A DNA stretch of 64,000 nucleotides, taken from NCBI GenBank assembly GCA_047967505.1, contig CM106538.1. One strand, given 5' to 3'. Shown piece after piece: positions 43,910 through 55,090 of this stretch. Source of the DNA: Dipteris shenzhenensis. Taxonomy: Eukaryota > Polypodiophyta > Polypodiopsida > Gleicheniales. The notes beneath the pieces are model-generated. The model was not told the origin of the DNA and did not search any database. It saw only the letters and a program-made list of their open reading frames with translations. Each line of letters opens with the position of its first letter. Position 1 is the first letter of the stretch. Made by a program: the position numbers and the translations under genes.

Positions 43910-45350
43910 AAGAGAGAGTAAAGTAAGTAGAGAATCTATGGAAGAGAAGAGGGATGAATAAAACTTGGGCAGAAGTTTCTCTGAGAGATTTTCAAATGTG
44001 GAAGAAAACATAAGCAAAGAGGAGAGAGAATGACTAATCAAGAGTGGAATGAAGATATTTTGAAACAACTACTAGAAAGTGGTGGGAATGAATGTTTGAA
44101 ACGTGTTGGAAGAGAGGGAATAGTGAGAGAGTTGGTTAAGAAGTCAAAGTTTGGGCCAAATAGTTGAACCTAATGGAGAATGTGAGCATAGTTCTAGCTA
44201 GGGGATAGTTTCCCATGGGAGGAAAACAAGGAGGCCTGACATGGTCAAGGCAGGCCTGCAAGAGACAATTTTTTATTGCGAAGCACCAATGACGTTTTTT
44301 GGGGTATTTTGGAAAAAAACTAAAATTTTCCCTAGATTTGGGGAGCCTCTATTATAGAGAAGTGCACATGGTAGAATCTTTTTCATGGATACCATATTCC
44401 TTTATCCAAGCCTCTAATATTTTAGTAATTCTCCAAAGGGACCATTTTTTAGTCCAAAAGTTTTGTAATGGAAGGCTCAAGCTGCATGGCCAAGAAAAGC
44501 CAATTCTAAAAGATGCAAGCTGATAAAATGGCAACTGAATCACCATTCTCATTGGATCCCCAAGAAATTTCTAAAGGCTCAAGGATTTTACTAGGGCCTA
44601 GAATAAGAAACACAATAGTACCACAAGAAGGTACCTGCCTCTAAAAATGAGATACCAAGTTCGACAAGTTGCCATACCTTATCATGTGTGTGAGCCTCTT
44701 CATCAGTAGAGTAGCATATCATATATGCAACTTTAGCCCTAGATTTTTAGCCACTGGATCACTCTGTCCACACTGACTATGCAGTCCTCTATGACCCTAC
44801 ATCATATCACAGAGATTACTCTACTACAGTATACCTCTGCCATTGCTATCAATTCTTTTGGGTCGGTGAAACCCTTGTATGTCACAACCTACTAGATTCT
44901 TTCTCCATAGCTATATTGACTAGCCTCAGATCCACCATATTCCTCTTCTATAGAGCAGCTGCATAGTCCATGGTGACTGATGACATGTTCAGCTTTGACA
45001 TGTTCAACATGCAACAATACACACCATTCTTCACGTAGTCATCTTTTGATCAACCAGTCTTTGATCTAGGTGGACTTTACTTTCTACATATTTCCTTCCT
45101 CTCCCTTTCGGCCTATCTTTTGGGTTTTATTCCCAAAGGCGAAGGATGACCCACAAATTAAGAGGGGGAAATACACGTTATGTATAGGATCATAAGTTGT
45201 ACTCATTGTGCATGCTTCCACTACATAGTCACTGTGCTCACACATGCACACACTATGATTTCTTTTCAATTTTGGATGCTATCATATGCACCATACAAAA
45301 TCCACAAAAAGGTCTTGTACATCTACACTCTACTTACCTAGTCCAATTTA
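43910..45350. other. Low-information region leading to LTR fragment K
   Basis: I see no reliable gene. Short coding-like scraps on the plus strand near 44730-45060 have frequent stops and no motif. The stretch just before 45359 ends in AGAGGGGG, a polypurine tract, so part of it may be the internal end of element K. Confidence 0.4.
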
Positions 45351-45358
45351 AGAGGGGG

Positions 45359-45689
45359 TATTGAGAATGGTGTAAATTAAACCATTCCCCTAGGGCATTA
45401 GGGGCCAACCCTAACCCTACCTAAGGGGTGCACCTATATATATTCATGTTTATGTTCAATATAACAAAGTGTAGAGGTAGCTATATCATGTGCACTCCTC
45501 TATCTCTCCCTCTCTCACTTTCGCTATCAGAGATGTATTCCTTTTTGGATGGTTTCATTTTTACCACCAAGTCTGGATGGTTGATTAGTATCTATAGAAT
45601 GTGGCATTCATAATGAAATGGGGAGTTTTGGTGCCCAATGTTATGAGCTTAGGCTTAAAGTATGTAAGCCTTGCAGAAGAAAATTTCTC
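45359..45689 (+). repeat. LTR fragment K
   Basis: Begins TATTGAGAATGGTGTAAATT immediately after the purine tract AGAGGGGG (45351-45358). Has a telomere-like AACCCTAACCCTA near 45407-45419 and a TATA-like CTATATATATTC near 45433. A diverged reverse copy is at 51135-51248. The right edge is set by the start of satellite near 45690 and is approximate. Confidence 0.55.
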
Positions 45690-47206
45690 ATCGGATATGT
45701 GCATGTGTGAATAACACACGTAGAAGTGGGTTTTTTTATGATTGTGTAGGACACTAAGTGCAAAACCTGGTTTCACATGTGATCGACCATGCAAACCACA
45801 TCCGATGGGCATGATATGTTTCATGTGCCTTGAAATAGGTGTGATTAACTCAAGCACAAATCAAGCTTTCCATCAGATATGTGCACCTTTGAATAACACA
45901 CCTAGGAGTGTGTGTTTTGACAATTATACATGACACCCTAAGGTGAAAAAGATGGTATGATGGGTGATCGACCATGCGAACCATATCCAATGGGCATGAC
46001 AATTCGCACGTGCCTCTACATAGATGGTATTGATGTTCCTGCAAAGTGAGGTGCTCATCAGATATGTGCACATGCGAATAACACACTTAGAGCGGGTTTT
46101 TTTATGATTGTGCATGACACTAGGTGAAAAACATGGTTTGATGGATGATCGACAATGCAAACCATATTTGATGGCAACGCTACTTTTTAAGTCCCTCAAG
46201 ATATATGGGATTGACCCACGTGCAAATGGGGATGCCCATCATATCCATGTAGGTTCGAATAACACACCTCGAGGTGTGTGTTTTGAAGAGTGTGCATGAC
46301 ACTAGGTGAAAAGCATGGTTTAATGCGTGATCAACTATACAAACCACATTTGATGGGCATGATACTTTGCACCTGCCTTAATAGGTGTTATTAATTTTTG
46401 TGCAAAGGGGGATGCCGATTTGATATGTGCAGATTCAAATAACACACCTAGAGGTGTGTTTTTTGCTCGGCTTTGGATGGTTGTGTCCCACACTAGGTGA
46501 AAAACATGGTTTAACGTGTGATCGACCATGCGAACCACATCCGATGGGCATGATACTTTGCAGGTGTCCCAATATAGGTGTTATTGATGTGTGAACAAAT
46601 CGGGATGCCCATTGGATACGTGCACCTTTGAATAACACACCTTGGAGCATGTTTTTTGATGATTGTGCATGACACTCTAAGGTGAAAAACATGGTTGGAT
46701 GGGTGATTGACCATGCAAACCATATCTGATGGGCATGATACGTTGAACCTACCTCAACATAGGTGATATTGATGCACTTTCAAAGGGGGATGCCATTGGG
46801 TATGTATAGGTTCGAATAACACACCTCAAGGCATGTTTTTTTATGATTATGCATGACACTAGGTAAAAAACATGGTTTAATGTGTGATCGTCCATACAAA
46901 CCAAATACGATGAGCAATATACTTTGCGCTTACATATATGGGATTGATGTGCGTGCAAAGTTGGATTCCCATCGGATACATGCAGGTTCGAATAACACAC
47001 TAGATGCGAGTTTCTTGATGATTATGCATGACACTAGGTGAAAAACACAATTGAATGTGTGATCAACCACGTGAATCACATCCGATGGGCACAATAATTT
47101 CCACCTGCCTCAACATAGGTGAGATTTACATGCATTAAAAGGGGAATGTCCATTAGATACGTGCAAGTTTGAATAAAACACCTACAAGCGTGTTTTTTGA
47201 TGATTA
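45690..47206 (+). repeat. 181-bp satellite block S4, forward orientation
   Basis: About 8.3 units. The landmark TGATTGTGCATGACACTAGG and its variants recur near 45735, 45920, 46105, 46288, 46475, 46660, 46843 and 47022, spacing 177-187. Orientation matches S1 and is opposite to S2-S3. These units form a subtype with GTGAAAAACATGGTTTGATG in place of the AAATGGTATTTAATGC of S1. Ends at the TSD GATTA of element J. Confidence 0.88.
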
Positions 47207-47474
47207 TGTTGGTAAACTGAAAGGAAAGCAAAGAGTGGACACAACCTCAGAATACTTGCATTATAGAATGAAGAAGAGTGAGGTCCTTAAGTAGGCACCT
47301 CATACATGCTCACTGACATCACTGATGACTTCAGAGCTCCACAATCATCTCCTCAATCTGCTCCTAGATTCTCTCAATCATCTTATGTGGCTCTCCACCA
47401 CCTAACTGTGCCTCTAGCACTCACACATAGAAACCAAGGTGTGCCTGAGGCATACACCTTGAGATATCCCATCA
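47207..47474 (-). repeat. Element J downstream (3') LTR
   Basis: 268 bp, TGATGGGATATCTCAAGG...AACA on the element strand. Lacks the 20-bp duplication of the other LTR. Confidence 0.9.
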
Positions 47475-48104
47475 AACCCCCCCTCAAGGGAATGCCTCAG
47501 GCTATGTCAAGGATACATCTAGTCTCATAGTTTCTCATGCCATCTCATGGTGGTCAAGGATAAATCTATGGCTAGGTTCTCATTCTAGCAAGGGTTCCCA
47601 TGGGTGTAAGGTAAACAAAAGGGATACAAAAAGACCTTCCAATGGTTATCTCCCCTGCATATACATGCACACAATGTCTGCAGGAGGTACCATGGAGCAA
47701 AACATACACATGGCCTACATCATAAGGTGACCAGAGGTGTTTACAAAACACACAAAAAATACAATTGTTTATTTCATTCATTTTGGAGGACTATCCAGGC
47801 TGAGTACCTTGACATAAAAAGAGAGATTTGGACTCAGGGGGGTCACTCATCATATGTAACTCTATCACGTGAGTTCAACAAAAGGATATTTTTTATTTCT
47901 AAAATTTATAGAAATAAATATACATAAGGGACTATTTTAAATAGTTTTGGAAAAAAATTACAGATTTGTATAGAAAAGGGGTACATTTTATTAATGAAAA
48001 ATTTTACAGATAAGGGATTTTAAATATAGGCCTTGAATGCACGTGATATAGAGGGTTTGTACATAGTGACCCCCCCGAGGATCTGGAGCATACATAGAGA
48101 TGAT

Positions 48105-48936
48105 TTAAAATGCATAATCTTCAAAGGATGCCTCATCTTGTGGAGGCTCATCAACTGAAAGTAGATTTGCATTTTCTGTCTTTGCTTTGGCTCTGCAAAA
48201 CTTCTCAATATGGTTGTTCTTGCCACAGTGTTTGCATGGGTTAATTTTGAAGCAGTCCTTTGAAAGGTGATTTGTCTTTCCACAGTGATTGCAAGGGGTA
48301 TACTTGCCCTTCTGGACTTTTACAGCATAAACAGTGTCATTGCCTTTTTTGAGCTCCATATGCCTTTCTTCTTCTTGGAGAGCAGAGACAATACCTTCAA
48401 GATTAGGATTAGGAAGATTTTTCAAAGTGGTAACTATGTGATCATAATCTTCAAGCATACTCTTAAGTAACACTACCATAGCATCATCTGGAGTAATAGG
48501 AGAGTTGATAGAAGCTAATTGAGTCATAAGACTCTGCATATAGTTGACATGAGTTGCCAAAGTAGTACTACTAACCATCTTCAATTCAAAGAAAGAGATT
48601 TTAAGTGATAATTTAGAGATGTGAGAGCTAGCACCGAAAATCATGTCAAGCTTTTGCCAAGCTTCTGAAGGAGACTCTAAGTCAGCGATGTGGTGAATAT
48701 AATCATCTCCTAAAGCAAGAGCAATGATACCATATGCTTTTTCCTCTCTAGTGGGATCCCTTGCCGGTTGTGTTAGAGTTGAGGATTCTCCAGCATTGGA
48801 GGCTGTAGAAGAAGCAGTTGGAGTCGGTTTTGACAAGTCCCCAGAGGTTCTCCCTCATCAATGCAAATTTCACCTTCATCTGCCATGTGTGGAAGCCCTT
48901 TCCATTGAACTTCTCTAGATTCAATAGGGTAGCCAT
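48105..48936 (-). pseudogene. Element J gag with two zinc knuckles
   Basis: ATG at 48936 gives MATLLNLEKFNGKGFHTWQM and RENLWGLVK. A one-base shift near 48830 then moves to the long frame 48836-48105, which reads LSKPTPTASSTAS, EKAYGIIALALGDDYIHHIA, ESPSEAWQKLDMIF and LPNPNLEGIVSALQEEER. Two CCHC knuckles follow in tandem: CNHCGKTNHLSKDC and CKHCGKNNHIEKFC. It ends SFEDYAF. The role would be particle formation and RNA binding. The double knuckle distinguishes it from the single-knuckle gags of A, B and D. If the shift is a sequencing or recent error, the remainder is intact. Confidence 0.85.
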
Positions 48937-49773
48937 GAGAGGGTCTACTAACCCAGATATTGGGCAGTGTCTTTCTCTCTTACAAGGCAAAAAATAATTG
49001 AAAGGTTTCCAAAATATAAGCACTTGATATAGCAAAGACTAGTGACCAATATTCAATCAATGATGCTTCTTCTTACATGCTTCATAGAGGTGGCTAAAAT
49101 GAATACTTTCCAATCAAAACCAGGTCTAGCAATTCAAAGCAAAACTGAAGCCACACTTGTACTGATGTTATTAAAAGTTTCAAAAAACTAGAAATGCTAG
49201 AATAGCATCTTATGTAGCATCATCTTTAAAAAGCTTGTCAAAACTGTCAAAACCAAAAGGCTGAACTTGGAGGGCTTGTAGCTTACTCTTCAGAGCAAAG
49301 GAAAAAGGGGGTTTTTAAGGCAAAAGAGAGTTGTTATACCACAAAAGGTCCTCTGGGAAGAAGAGGTGAAAAAACGCGTCAGAACTCCATAGCTTGCCCC
49401 TTTAAAGTCGACTGGTTTTTCACTAATTTCTCCTTGAATATGCAGCCATTGTTGCTCATATTTTAGCACAGAATAGCCCAAGGCATGGAGAATCTACTCC
49501 TAAAAGGAATTAGAGGAAGATGAAGTATGCTGAGATAAAACGCAGAAGAAAAAGTCGACGGAATTCATGTAATGGCGACAAAACGAGCACGGTTTTCTTC
49601 AATTCCTCTCAGCCAAGGGTTCTCCCCTTTGAGGTGAATCTCCAGCAAGAAGGGCGTGGGAAATGGTTGAGAACCGGAGGAGAACAAGCTTAAGCAAACT
49701 TTGGGGAGAAGAGGAAGAGATGGGGAAGAAGAAGATGATGATGTGGCAGAAATGGGCTCAAGGGGGATCAAAG

Positions 49774-49786
49774 GGCTCTGATACCA
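49774..49786 (-). other. Element J primer-binding site (initiator Met tRNA)
   Basis: Element-strand TGGTATCAGAGCC after the upstream LTR. The same primer as its potential copia helpers. Confidence 0.9.
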
Positions 49787-50074
49787 TGTTGGTAAACTGA
49801 AAGGAAAGCAAAGAGTGGACACAAACTCAGAATACTTGCATTATAGAATGAAGAAGAGTGAGGTCCTTAAGTAGGCACCTCATACATGCTCACTGACATC
49901 ACTGATGACTTCAAAGTTCCACAATCATCTCCTCAATCTGCTCCTAGATTCTCTCAATCATCCTATGTGGCTCTCCACCACCTAACTGTGCTTGTGGGCA
50001 CCTAACTATGCCTCTAGCACTCACACATAGAAACCAAGGTGTGCCTGAGGCATACACCTTGAGATATCCCATCA
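49787..50074 (-). repeat. Element J upstream (5') LTR
   Basis: 288 bp, 20 bp longer than its partner. The extra block near 49990-50012 repeats CACCTAACT(A/G)TGC, a local tandem duplication. Followed by TSD GATTA. Confidence 0.9.
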
Positions 50075-50555
50075 GATTATGCATGACACTAGGTGAAAAA
50101 CATGGTTTGATGTGTGATCGACCATATAAACCACATCTGATGGGCACAGTACTTTGCACCTACCTCAACATAGGTGGGATTGACGTGCATGCAATGGTGA
50201 TGCCCATCAGATATGTGCAACTTTGAAGAACACACATCGAGTTGTGGTTTTTGATGATTGTGCCCAACACGGTGAAAAACATGGTTTAATGCATGATCGC
50301 CCATGTGAACCACATCCGATGGCCACAATACTTTGAATATTCCTCCACATAGATGTTATTGATGTGTGTACAAAGTAGGATTCCCATCAGATATGTGTGC
50401 CTTCACATAACACACCTCGAAGCATGTTTTTTGATGATTGTGCATGATACCCTAACGTGAAAAACATGGTTTGGTGGGTGATCCACCATGTGAACCATAT
50501 TTGATGGGCACAACACTTTGCATGTGCCTCAAAATAGGTGGGATTGCCTCAAATC
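50075..50555 (+). repeat. 181-bp satellite block S5, forward orientation
   Basis: Continues S4 after element J for about 2.6 units (GATTATGCATGACACTAGGT at 50075, then near 50258 and 50435). Ends near 50555 within a unit. Confidence 0.88.
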
Positions 50556-50659
50556 TTCTGATAGGTTTGATTTAAAAAAAAGTATCTTTTCACAATTTGT
50601 ATACTCTTTGAAAGAAGAGCTTTGGACATGTTAAAATCCCAAAGAGGCAAAAAATTTCA

Positions 50660-51160
50660 AAGTCTAGTGACTGTGATGATCTAAAGCAAGCACTTGAGAG
50701 TGCAACGTCTCCAAAACAAAGAGAAGCATACATAAAAAATAGATAATTTCATCATGGATTTGTTCGCCGTTCTAGAATAAAATATGCATTTTGGAAGGAG
50801 CAAGCTATTTCTCATCAAAATGAACTGTACATGAGTATTATTGTAGATGGTATGGATCATAATACAACAACATTACATAGATTCGTTAACACTCCACCTA
50901 AACTACAAGGAAAGGACTTTTTGAAGACACATTTATGTGGAGTGTTAGTGCATGGAGATTAAACTTTTTGCAGACATATGGATTGATTCCTTTCATCTAC
51001 ATGCTAGCAATCAAGTTGTGACATCCATTATGAAAAAAATTCACAGTGTACATGCAGAAAAAGGTCACCTCTACCAACAAATTTGAGAATGCAAGCAAAC
51101 AATTGCAAATGAGAGGATAAGAATGTACTCTTCTTTGAATTTTGTAGAACATAACATGAA
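50660..51160 (+). pseudogene. Transposase-like fragment with an IVDGMD motif
   Basis: Coding-like text: DDLKQALESATSPKQREAYI, HHGFVRRSRIKYAFWKEQAI, LYMSIIVDGMDHNTTTLHRF, GKDFLKTHLCGVLVHGD, then shifted LFADIWIDSFHLHASNQVVT and, in another frame, LPTNLRMQANNCK-stop-EDKN. From general knowledge, a large uncharacterised transposase-like family in many eukaryotes has IIDGMD, then HLxGVxxHG, then a QxDNxxxENKN block in this order. Here QLDN appears as QANN. Name and family are uncertain. Truncated at both ends and frameshifted. Confidence 0.45.
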
Positions 51161-51248
51161 GATATACATGCGAACCCCTTAGGGCTAGGGTTAGGGATTT
51201 TTCCTAATGCCCTTAGAGGTATGGTGCAATTTACACCATTCTTAATAG
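51135..51248 (-). repeat. LTR fragment K, second copy (reverse)
   Basis: The complement begins TATTAAGAATGGTGTAAATT and shares GGGCATTAGG, CCCTAACCCTA and AAGGGGT with 45359-45480. About 115 bp only, with no partner LTR. Confidence 0.55.
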
Positions 51249-51256
51249 TGGCCACC

Positions 51257-51675
51257 ATGAGACTAGATGCTTTGAGTATCTCATATGGATTCACTGACTT
51301 TGGGTGATCATCAAGAAAGTTCTTCATCGACTTTCCCAGAAGAAGAAGTTACAATACTAGACTGCACCCCATTAGAAGATATCTTGTGGAGGTTGCAAGA
51401 GCTTGAAGAAGCTGACAATGATGTGCAAGCTCTACAACTCCTTACCTTTGTTTTATCTTTCCTCTTTGCATTGATGAATAATTTGATGCAATGCCATGTA
51501 CCTCTGCAATAAGAATCCTTATATAAATTTTCCTTTGTTTCCAATCTCTCTTTTCAAAGAATGGTTGATATCCCATTGTTTAGTGGAAGAATGGATGAAA
51601 ATCCTAGTGAGTATCTTGTGGCCTTCAAACACCAATGTGTTTCCCTGAATTTTTTTATAGAAGACCATTGGTTGT
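51257..51675 (+). pseudogene. Ty3/gypsy gag relic, part 1
   Basis: Contains MDSLTLGDHQESSSSTFPEE and the acidic LEDILWRLQELEEADNDVQA (51285-51512). After a stop comes MVDIPLFSGRMDENPSEYLV and AFKHQCVSLNFFIEDHWLL, resembling the start of a gypsy gag (F-x-G-x2-DE-N-x2-E-x2-xxF). It is cut at 51675 by the solo LTR and resumes at 52380. Confidence 0.6.
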
Positions 51676-52374
51676 TGTTAGATATGCTCAATGCCCCACC
51701 CTCCTGGTAACCACCACTGGTCCAAGGTGCTCAAGTTGTAAGGCCCCCATATGAGGAGAAGCCATGTGTGAGCCCAGGACACTGGATGGATCTTGACTTG
51801 CATGTCAGATGAGGTCTATCAATGAGACCATTGATGGTAGAAAGGTAATCTATTTGAGTCTAGCCTATGGGCTAGGCAAGGTAGGTAAGTTGGTAGCACA
51901 ACGAGGCACATTATCTTGATTGTGTGGGAGCCCCTTGCTCTCGCTTGGGTCTGGGGGCCTGTTGGCCCCTAGCTGGAGGGTCCCAGGCAAGCCAGCGGTC
52001 GCCCTCGAGGTGAAGGTATAGGAAATATTCCCTGAATATTACATGGATGACTAGTCGGTTCCACTGACTAGGTTGACTAGTCGGCTCCACCGACTATGTT
52101 GATCAGACTATAGCTCTTATAGCTATATAAAGAGGTGACCCTCCCAGTCCATTGCATTAGATCAAATCAGATCAGATCAAATCTTCCAGCTAGTACCTCT
52201 TCACCTAGTATCTGTCTAGATCACCATCTAAGCTCCCCTGTGGGGGCACCTGGGTGGGCAGAGCCATCATTTGTACTACATCAGTATTGAAGGAAAATTT
52301 TGGTCATCTCCAATTTGATGTGTACTCTCTATTCTTTGTTCAGTTTCTGTTCCGTTGAGTTGTGTAATTTAATA
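51676..52374 (+). repeat. Solo LTR of the C family with TSD GTTGT
   Basis: 699 bp, TGTTAGATATGCTC to TTTAATA (terminal CA changed to TA), flanked by GTTGT at 51671-51675 and 52375-52379. It has an extra block of about 65 bp near 51850-51915 relative to the element C LTR. No internal region. Recombination between the two LTRs of a former element is the standard explanation. Confidence 0.93.
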
Positions 52375-52379
52375 GTTGT

Positions 52380-53225
52380 TAGTGCTTCCCAAATTCTTGG
52401 AAGGATTGGACCACAGGCATGGTATGAGAAGAAGATAGAGGGAGTTCATCAAAGTTAGCCAAGGTTAATGGCAGCTATGATTGAGTATTTTGGCAAGGAT
52501 GAAGAGCTAGAGAATGTGCACTTGTAGGTGGCAAATATAAAGCAATTGGAAGGTGAGACAGCACATTGATATGTGGATCAAGTAGCCATGCACCTTGATT
52601 GCTTGATTTCCACTCAAGAAGACAATGCCAAATTCCATACTAGAATGACTCAACATGTGTTGAGTTACCTGTTTGCCGGAGCCAATGATGAATTCTGCCT
52701 CAAGATGAAGTGGAAGAATCTAGAGACCATGGTGCATGCCCAAGAAATAGCTCAAAATTTTGACAAGCTTCAATCCACAACCAACCCCACATCAAAGAAG
52801 TCCATTGCATCGCCACAACTAGCTCGAGTCCTACAGTGCCTAGCACGGGTGCCCCTAGTGGGAATATACCCTCATCCTCCACCAAGGGTGTATCCTCAAC
52901 TACCACTATGAATGTATGCTTATCCACCACTGCTCAAAGTGTGTCCATAACTTCCACTTGGAGGGTTTCCACCACCTATCCCCGAAGCCCCTCTTCTTCC
53001 TACCCCTCCCCTCTATCGATAGAAGAACCTGGCATCAATGACCTCACTAAGGCACTTAATGACCTCAAACTTGAGATGGTGGGGATTAGGAAACAAGCCA
53101 ACCACATTCTAAGGGAACGTGCCAATGTCGTGTGTTTTGATTGTCATCAAAAGGGACATTAACGCACTGAATGCCCAAAAGTTCCACGAGTGAATCTCTT
53201 GGGTGAGTCAGATGCTACAAATTTG
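52380..53225 (+). pseudogene. Ty3/gypsy gag relic, part 2
   Basis: Continues part 1: LGRIGPQAWYEKKIEG, MAAMIEYFGKDEELENVHL, ETAH and YVDQVAMHLDCLISTQEDNA, FHTRMTQHVLSYLFAGANDE, KNLETMVHAQEIAQNFDKLQ. A Pro/Ser/Thr-rich linker follows, then LTKALNDLKLEMVGIRKQAN and a CCHC knuckle CFDCHQKGH-stop-RTECP near 53140-53175. Several stops are present. It is cut by element F at 53225 and resumes at 58716. Confidence 0.65.
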
Positions 53226-53577
53226 TGTTGGGATATCGAGCTCCACTCGTGATATGCCAAGGTGATGGTTGTGCATTTATGTCACCGACTTGTTAGCTGC
53301 AAATGCGGCTGGTACACCACCCATGAATAATAGCTGGATGACAGCTATCCTTATGTACTCTAGTTTGTGGATCAGTTAGTATGCCACCTTAGCTAGCCGA
53401 GTTTGGTTTGAGACCCACATATAGGGTTCTTCTATTTCTTTATACTAAGAGTTTTTTTGGCTTTTACAACTAAGAAGAGGAAACTGTTTTCAGCCTCCAC
53501 CTTTGTGTGTATTCCCCCATTGTGTATGTGAAAAAGCCGCAAGTGAGACTCCTTCCTTCTCTCCCACTATCTTTACA
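53226..53577 (+). repeat. Element F upstream (5') LTR
   Basis: 352 bp, TGTTGGGATATCGAGCTCC (the usual GAG at bases 5-7 is GGG) to CTTTACA. Confidence 0.92.
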
Positions 53578-53590
53578 TGGTATCAGAGCT
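53578..53590 (+). other. Element F primer-binding site, one mismatch
   Basis: TGGTATCAGAGCT, compared with TGGTATCAGAGCC in the other elements. Still recognisably complementary to initiator Met tRNA. Confidence 0.88.
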
Positions 53591-53754
53591 TGGTTCATGG
53601 TAAGGAGCTCAAGAAAGCAAACCAAGTTCGTAATGTCCTGGTAAGAGGACCAGTGTTGCTTTCCTTTTTCGAGTTTGGGAGCAAATCTCTGTAGGTAGCA
53701 CAGCCGAAAAGTGCAAGAGTGCATTGTCTCAGATTGAGACGCCCTTCGCGGTGT

Positions 53755-53817
53755 GGCAAGAGGGCAATATATGCTATGGCCTATTTTGGGGCTGGAAGCA
53801 TATATTGCCCTCTTGCC
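53755..53817. repeat. Perfect 21-bp inverted repeat in element F leader
   Basis: Arms 53755-53775 (GGCAAGAGGGCAATATATGC and T) and 53797-53817 pair perfectly around a 21-base loop. Elements B and E have a single arm-like sequence here followed directly by the CATTTTGGGGCCC-type region, so F gained a local inverted duplication. The perfect pairing is surprising in such an old copy. Confidence 0.85.
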
Positions 53818-54114
53818 ATTTTGGGGCCCATTTTGGAGGCGAAAGTTCTCCACAAGCATTGATAAAAAGCCCCTGTTTTTGTTGTGCGACCACTGCTCTA
53901 CAGGTCAGTGAAAATTTGCCATAGAAATTGCATCGTATGCCTGTGCGCAGAGATATTGAGAGTTGCAAAATCATCCTTATTGCCTATTGATGCAAAATCG
54001 TCACTAGGAAGTGACTGTGTGGTCAAATACCACTTTCGTCAGTTTTGCAGATTTGCCCATGTGAGGCAGAAGCTGTGTTTTTTGTAGCGATAGAATATTT
54101 TGCAGTGTTCTGTA

Positions 54115-55090
54115 ATGGCGTTTGATTCTCTTTCACACATTGTCATTGAAAAGCTTGACAAGAACAACTTCCAGGCATGGAAGTTTAGAATGACGAATTT
54201 CCTTATGGGAAAAGGCTATTGGGAGTTCATTACAGGAAATGAAGAAGAACCAGTTCTTCCTAATGTTCCCAATCAACAGGAAATGCAGGCATTTAAAGGA
54301 TGGCATGAGAGAGCCAGAAAAGTTATGTACTAGCTGTCTATTAGTATTTCAGATTCTATGATTGTGCATATTCAGGATACAAGTACACCAAAGGAGGCAT
54401 GGGATACTTTGGCCAAAATGTATAGCACAAATACGCAAGCCAAGAAAATGCAGCTCAAGCATGAGTTGCACAATGTGCAAAGAGAAAATATGAGCATCAA
54501 TGACTACCACATGAAGGTGAAGAAAATTGCAGATGCACTTGCTTCCATTGGGTCGCCAGTGGAAGATGATGATTTAGTTTCTGTGACCTTGAATGGTCTA
54601 GGAAAGGATTATGCACAGTTTCGGACATCCATTGTTGTCCATGAAAAATTTCCTGATTTTGAGAAGTTGTTTGCTCTTCTAATTTCTGAAGAGCAGAGAA
54701 ATGGTGGTGCATCTTCTTTAGGAGGAACTTCAAAAGAAACTATCTTCTACTCAAATGCTGCAAGAGGTAGAGGTAGAGGTAGAGCAGGCCGATCTGGATG
54801 CCATGGTAGAAATCAAAATATGCAACAAACTCAAGAAAACCAGTCCTATGGAGGAGGACGTGGTAACTCTAGAGGCAGGGGGAGCCAAAAAGGTCGTGGT
54901 GGATAGCAGAGAGGCTAAAATGCAAATAGCAATGTTGAATGCTACTACTATGGTAAAATGGGTCATATGGCTAAAGATTGCTATAAAAAGTAGAATGACA
55001 TCATGAATGAAAAATTACAGCAAGGGAATTATGCATCTTCTAGTAGACAGGGTGATGACAGAAATGAGCATCTGTTTATGGTGCAGACAT
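54115..55090 (+). pseudogene. Element F gag
   Basis: ATG at 54115 (MAFDSLSHIVIEKLDKNNFQ). Stops: TAG 54331-54333 (Trp in relatives), TAG 54904-54906, then TAA and TAG further on. The zinc knuckle reads CYYYGKMGHMAKDC, with the second Cys changed to Tyr. The Gln at NNFQAW is intact, unlike B and E. A missing base near 55085 shifts into the protease frame. Confidence 0.88.

Larger units (their letters stand above)
47207..50074 (-). mobile_element. Element J: gag-only LTR retrotransposon (TR-GAG type) in satellite
   Basis: 2.87 kb with LTRs 47207-47474 and 49787-50074, perfect TSD GATTA (47202-47206, 50075-50079), iMet primer site at 49774-49786 and a long purine-tract complement at 47475-47488. 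The only coding region is gag (48936-48105). There is no trace of protease, integrase, RT or RNase H in the 630 bp between gag and the downstream LTR. This matches the described non-autonomous TR-GAG class, mobilised in trans. LTR differences are about four bases plus a 20-bp indel. Confidence 0.92.

Noticed and set aside
44299-44523. 74-codon ORF with aromatic residues
   Set aside because: Single, isolated, no motif and no neighbours to support it; within chance length for this composition.
47306-47530. Ser/Pro-rich ORF covering the element J LTR
   Set aside because: It runs across the LTR and purine tract and is not conserved in frame in the partner LTR.
49565-49822. Ser/Pro-rich minus-strand ORF near the element J primer site
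   Set aside because: It lies in the leader and LTR of J, has no conserved motif, and crosses the primer-binding site.
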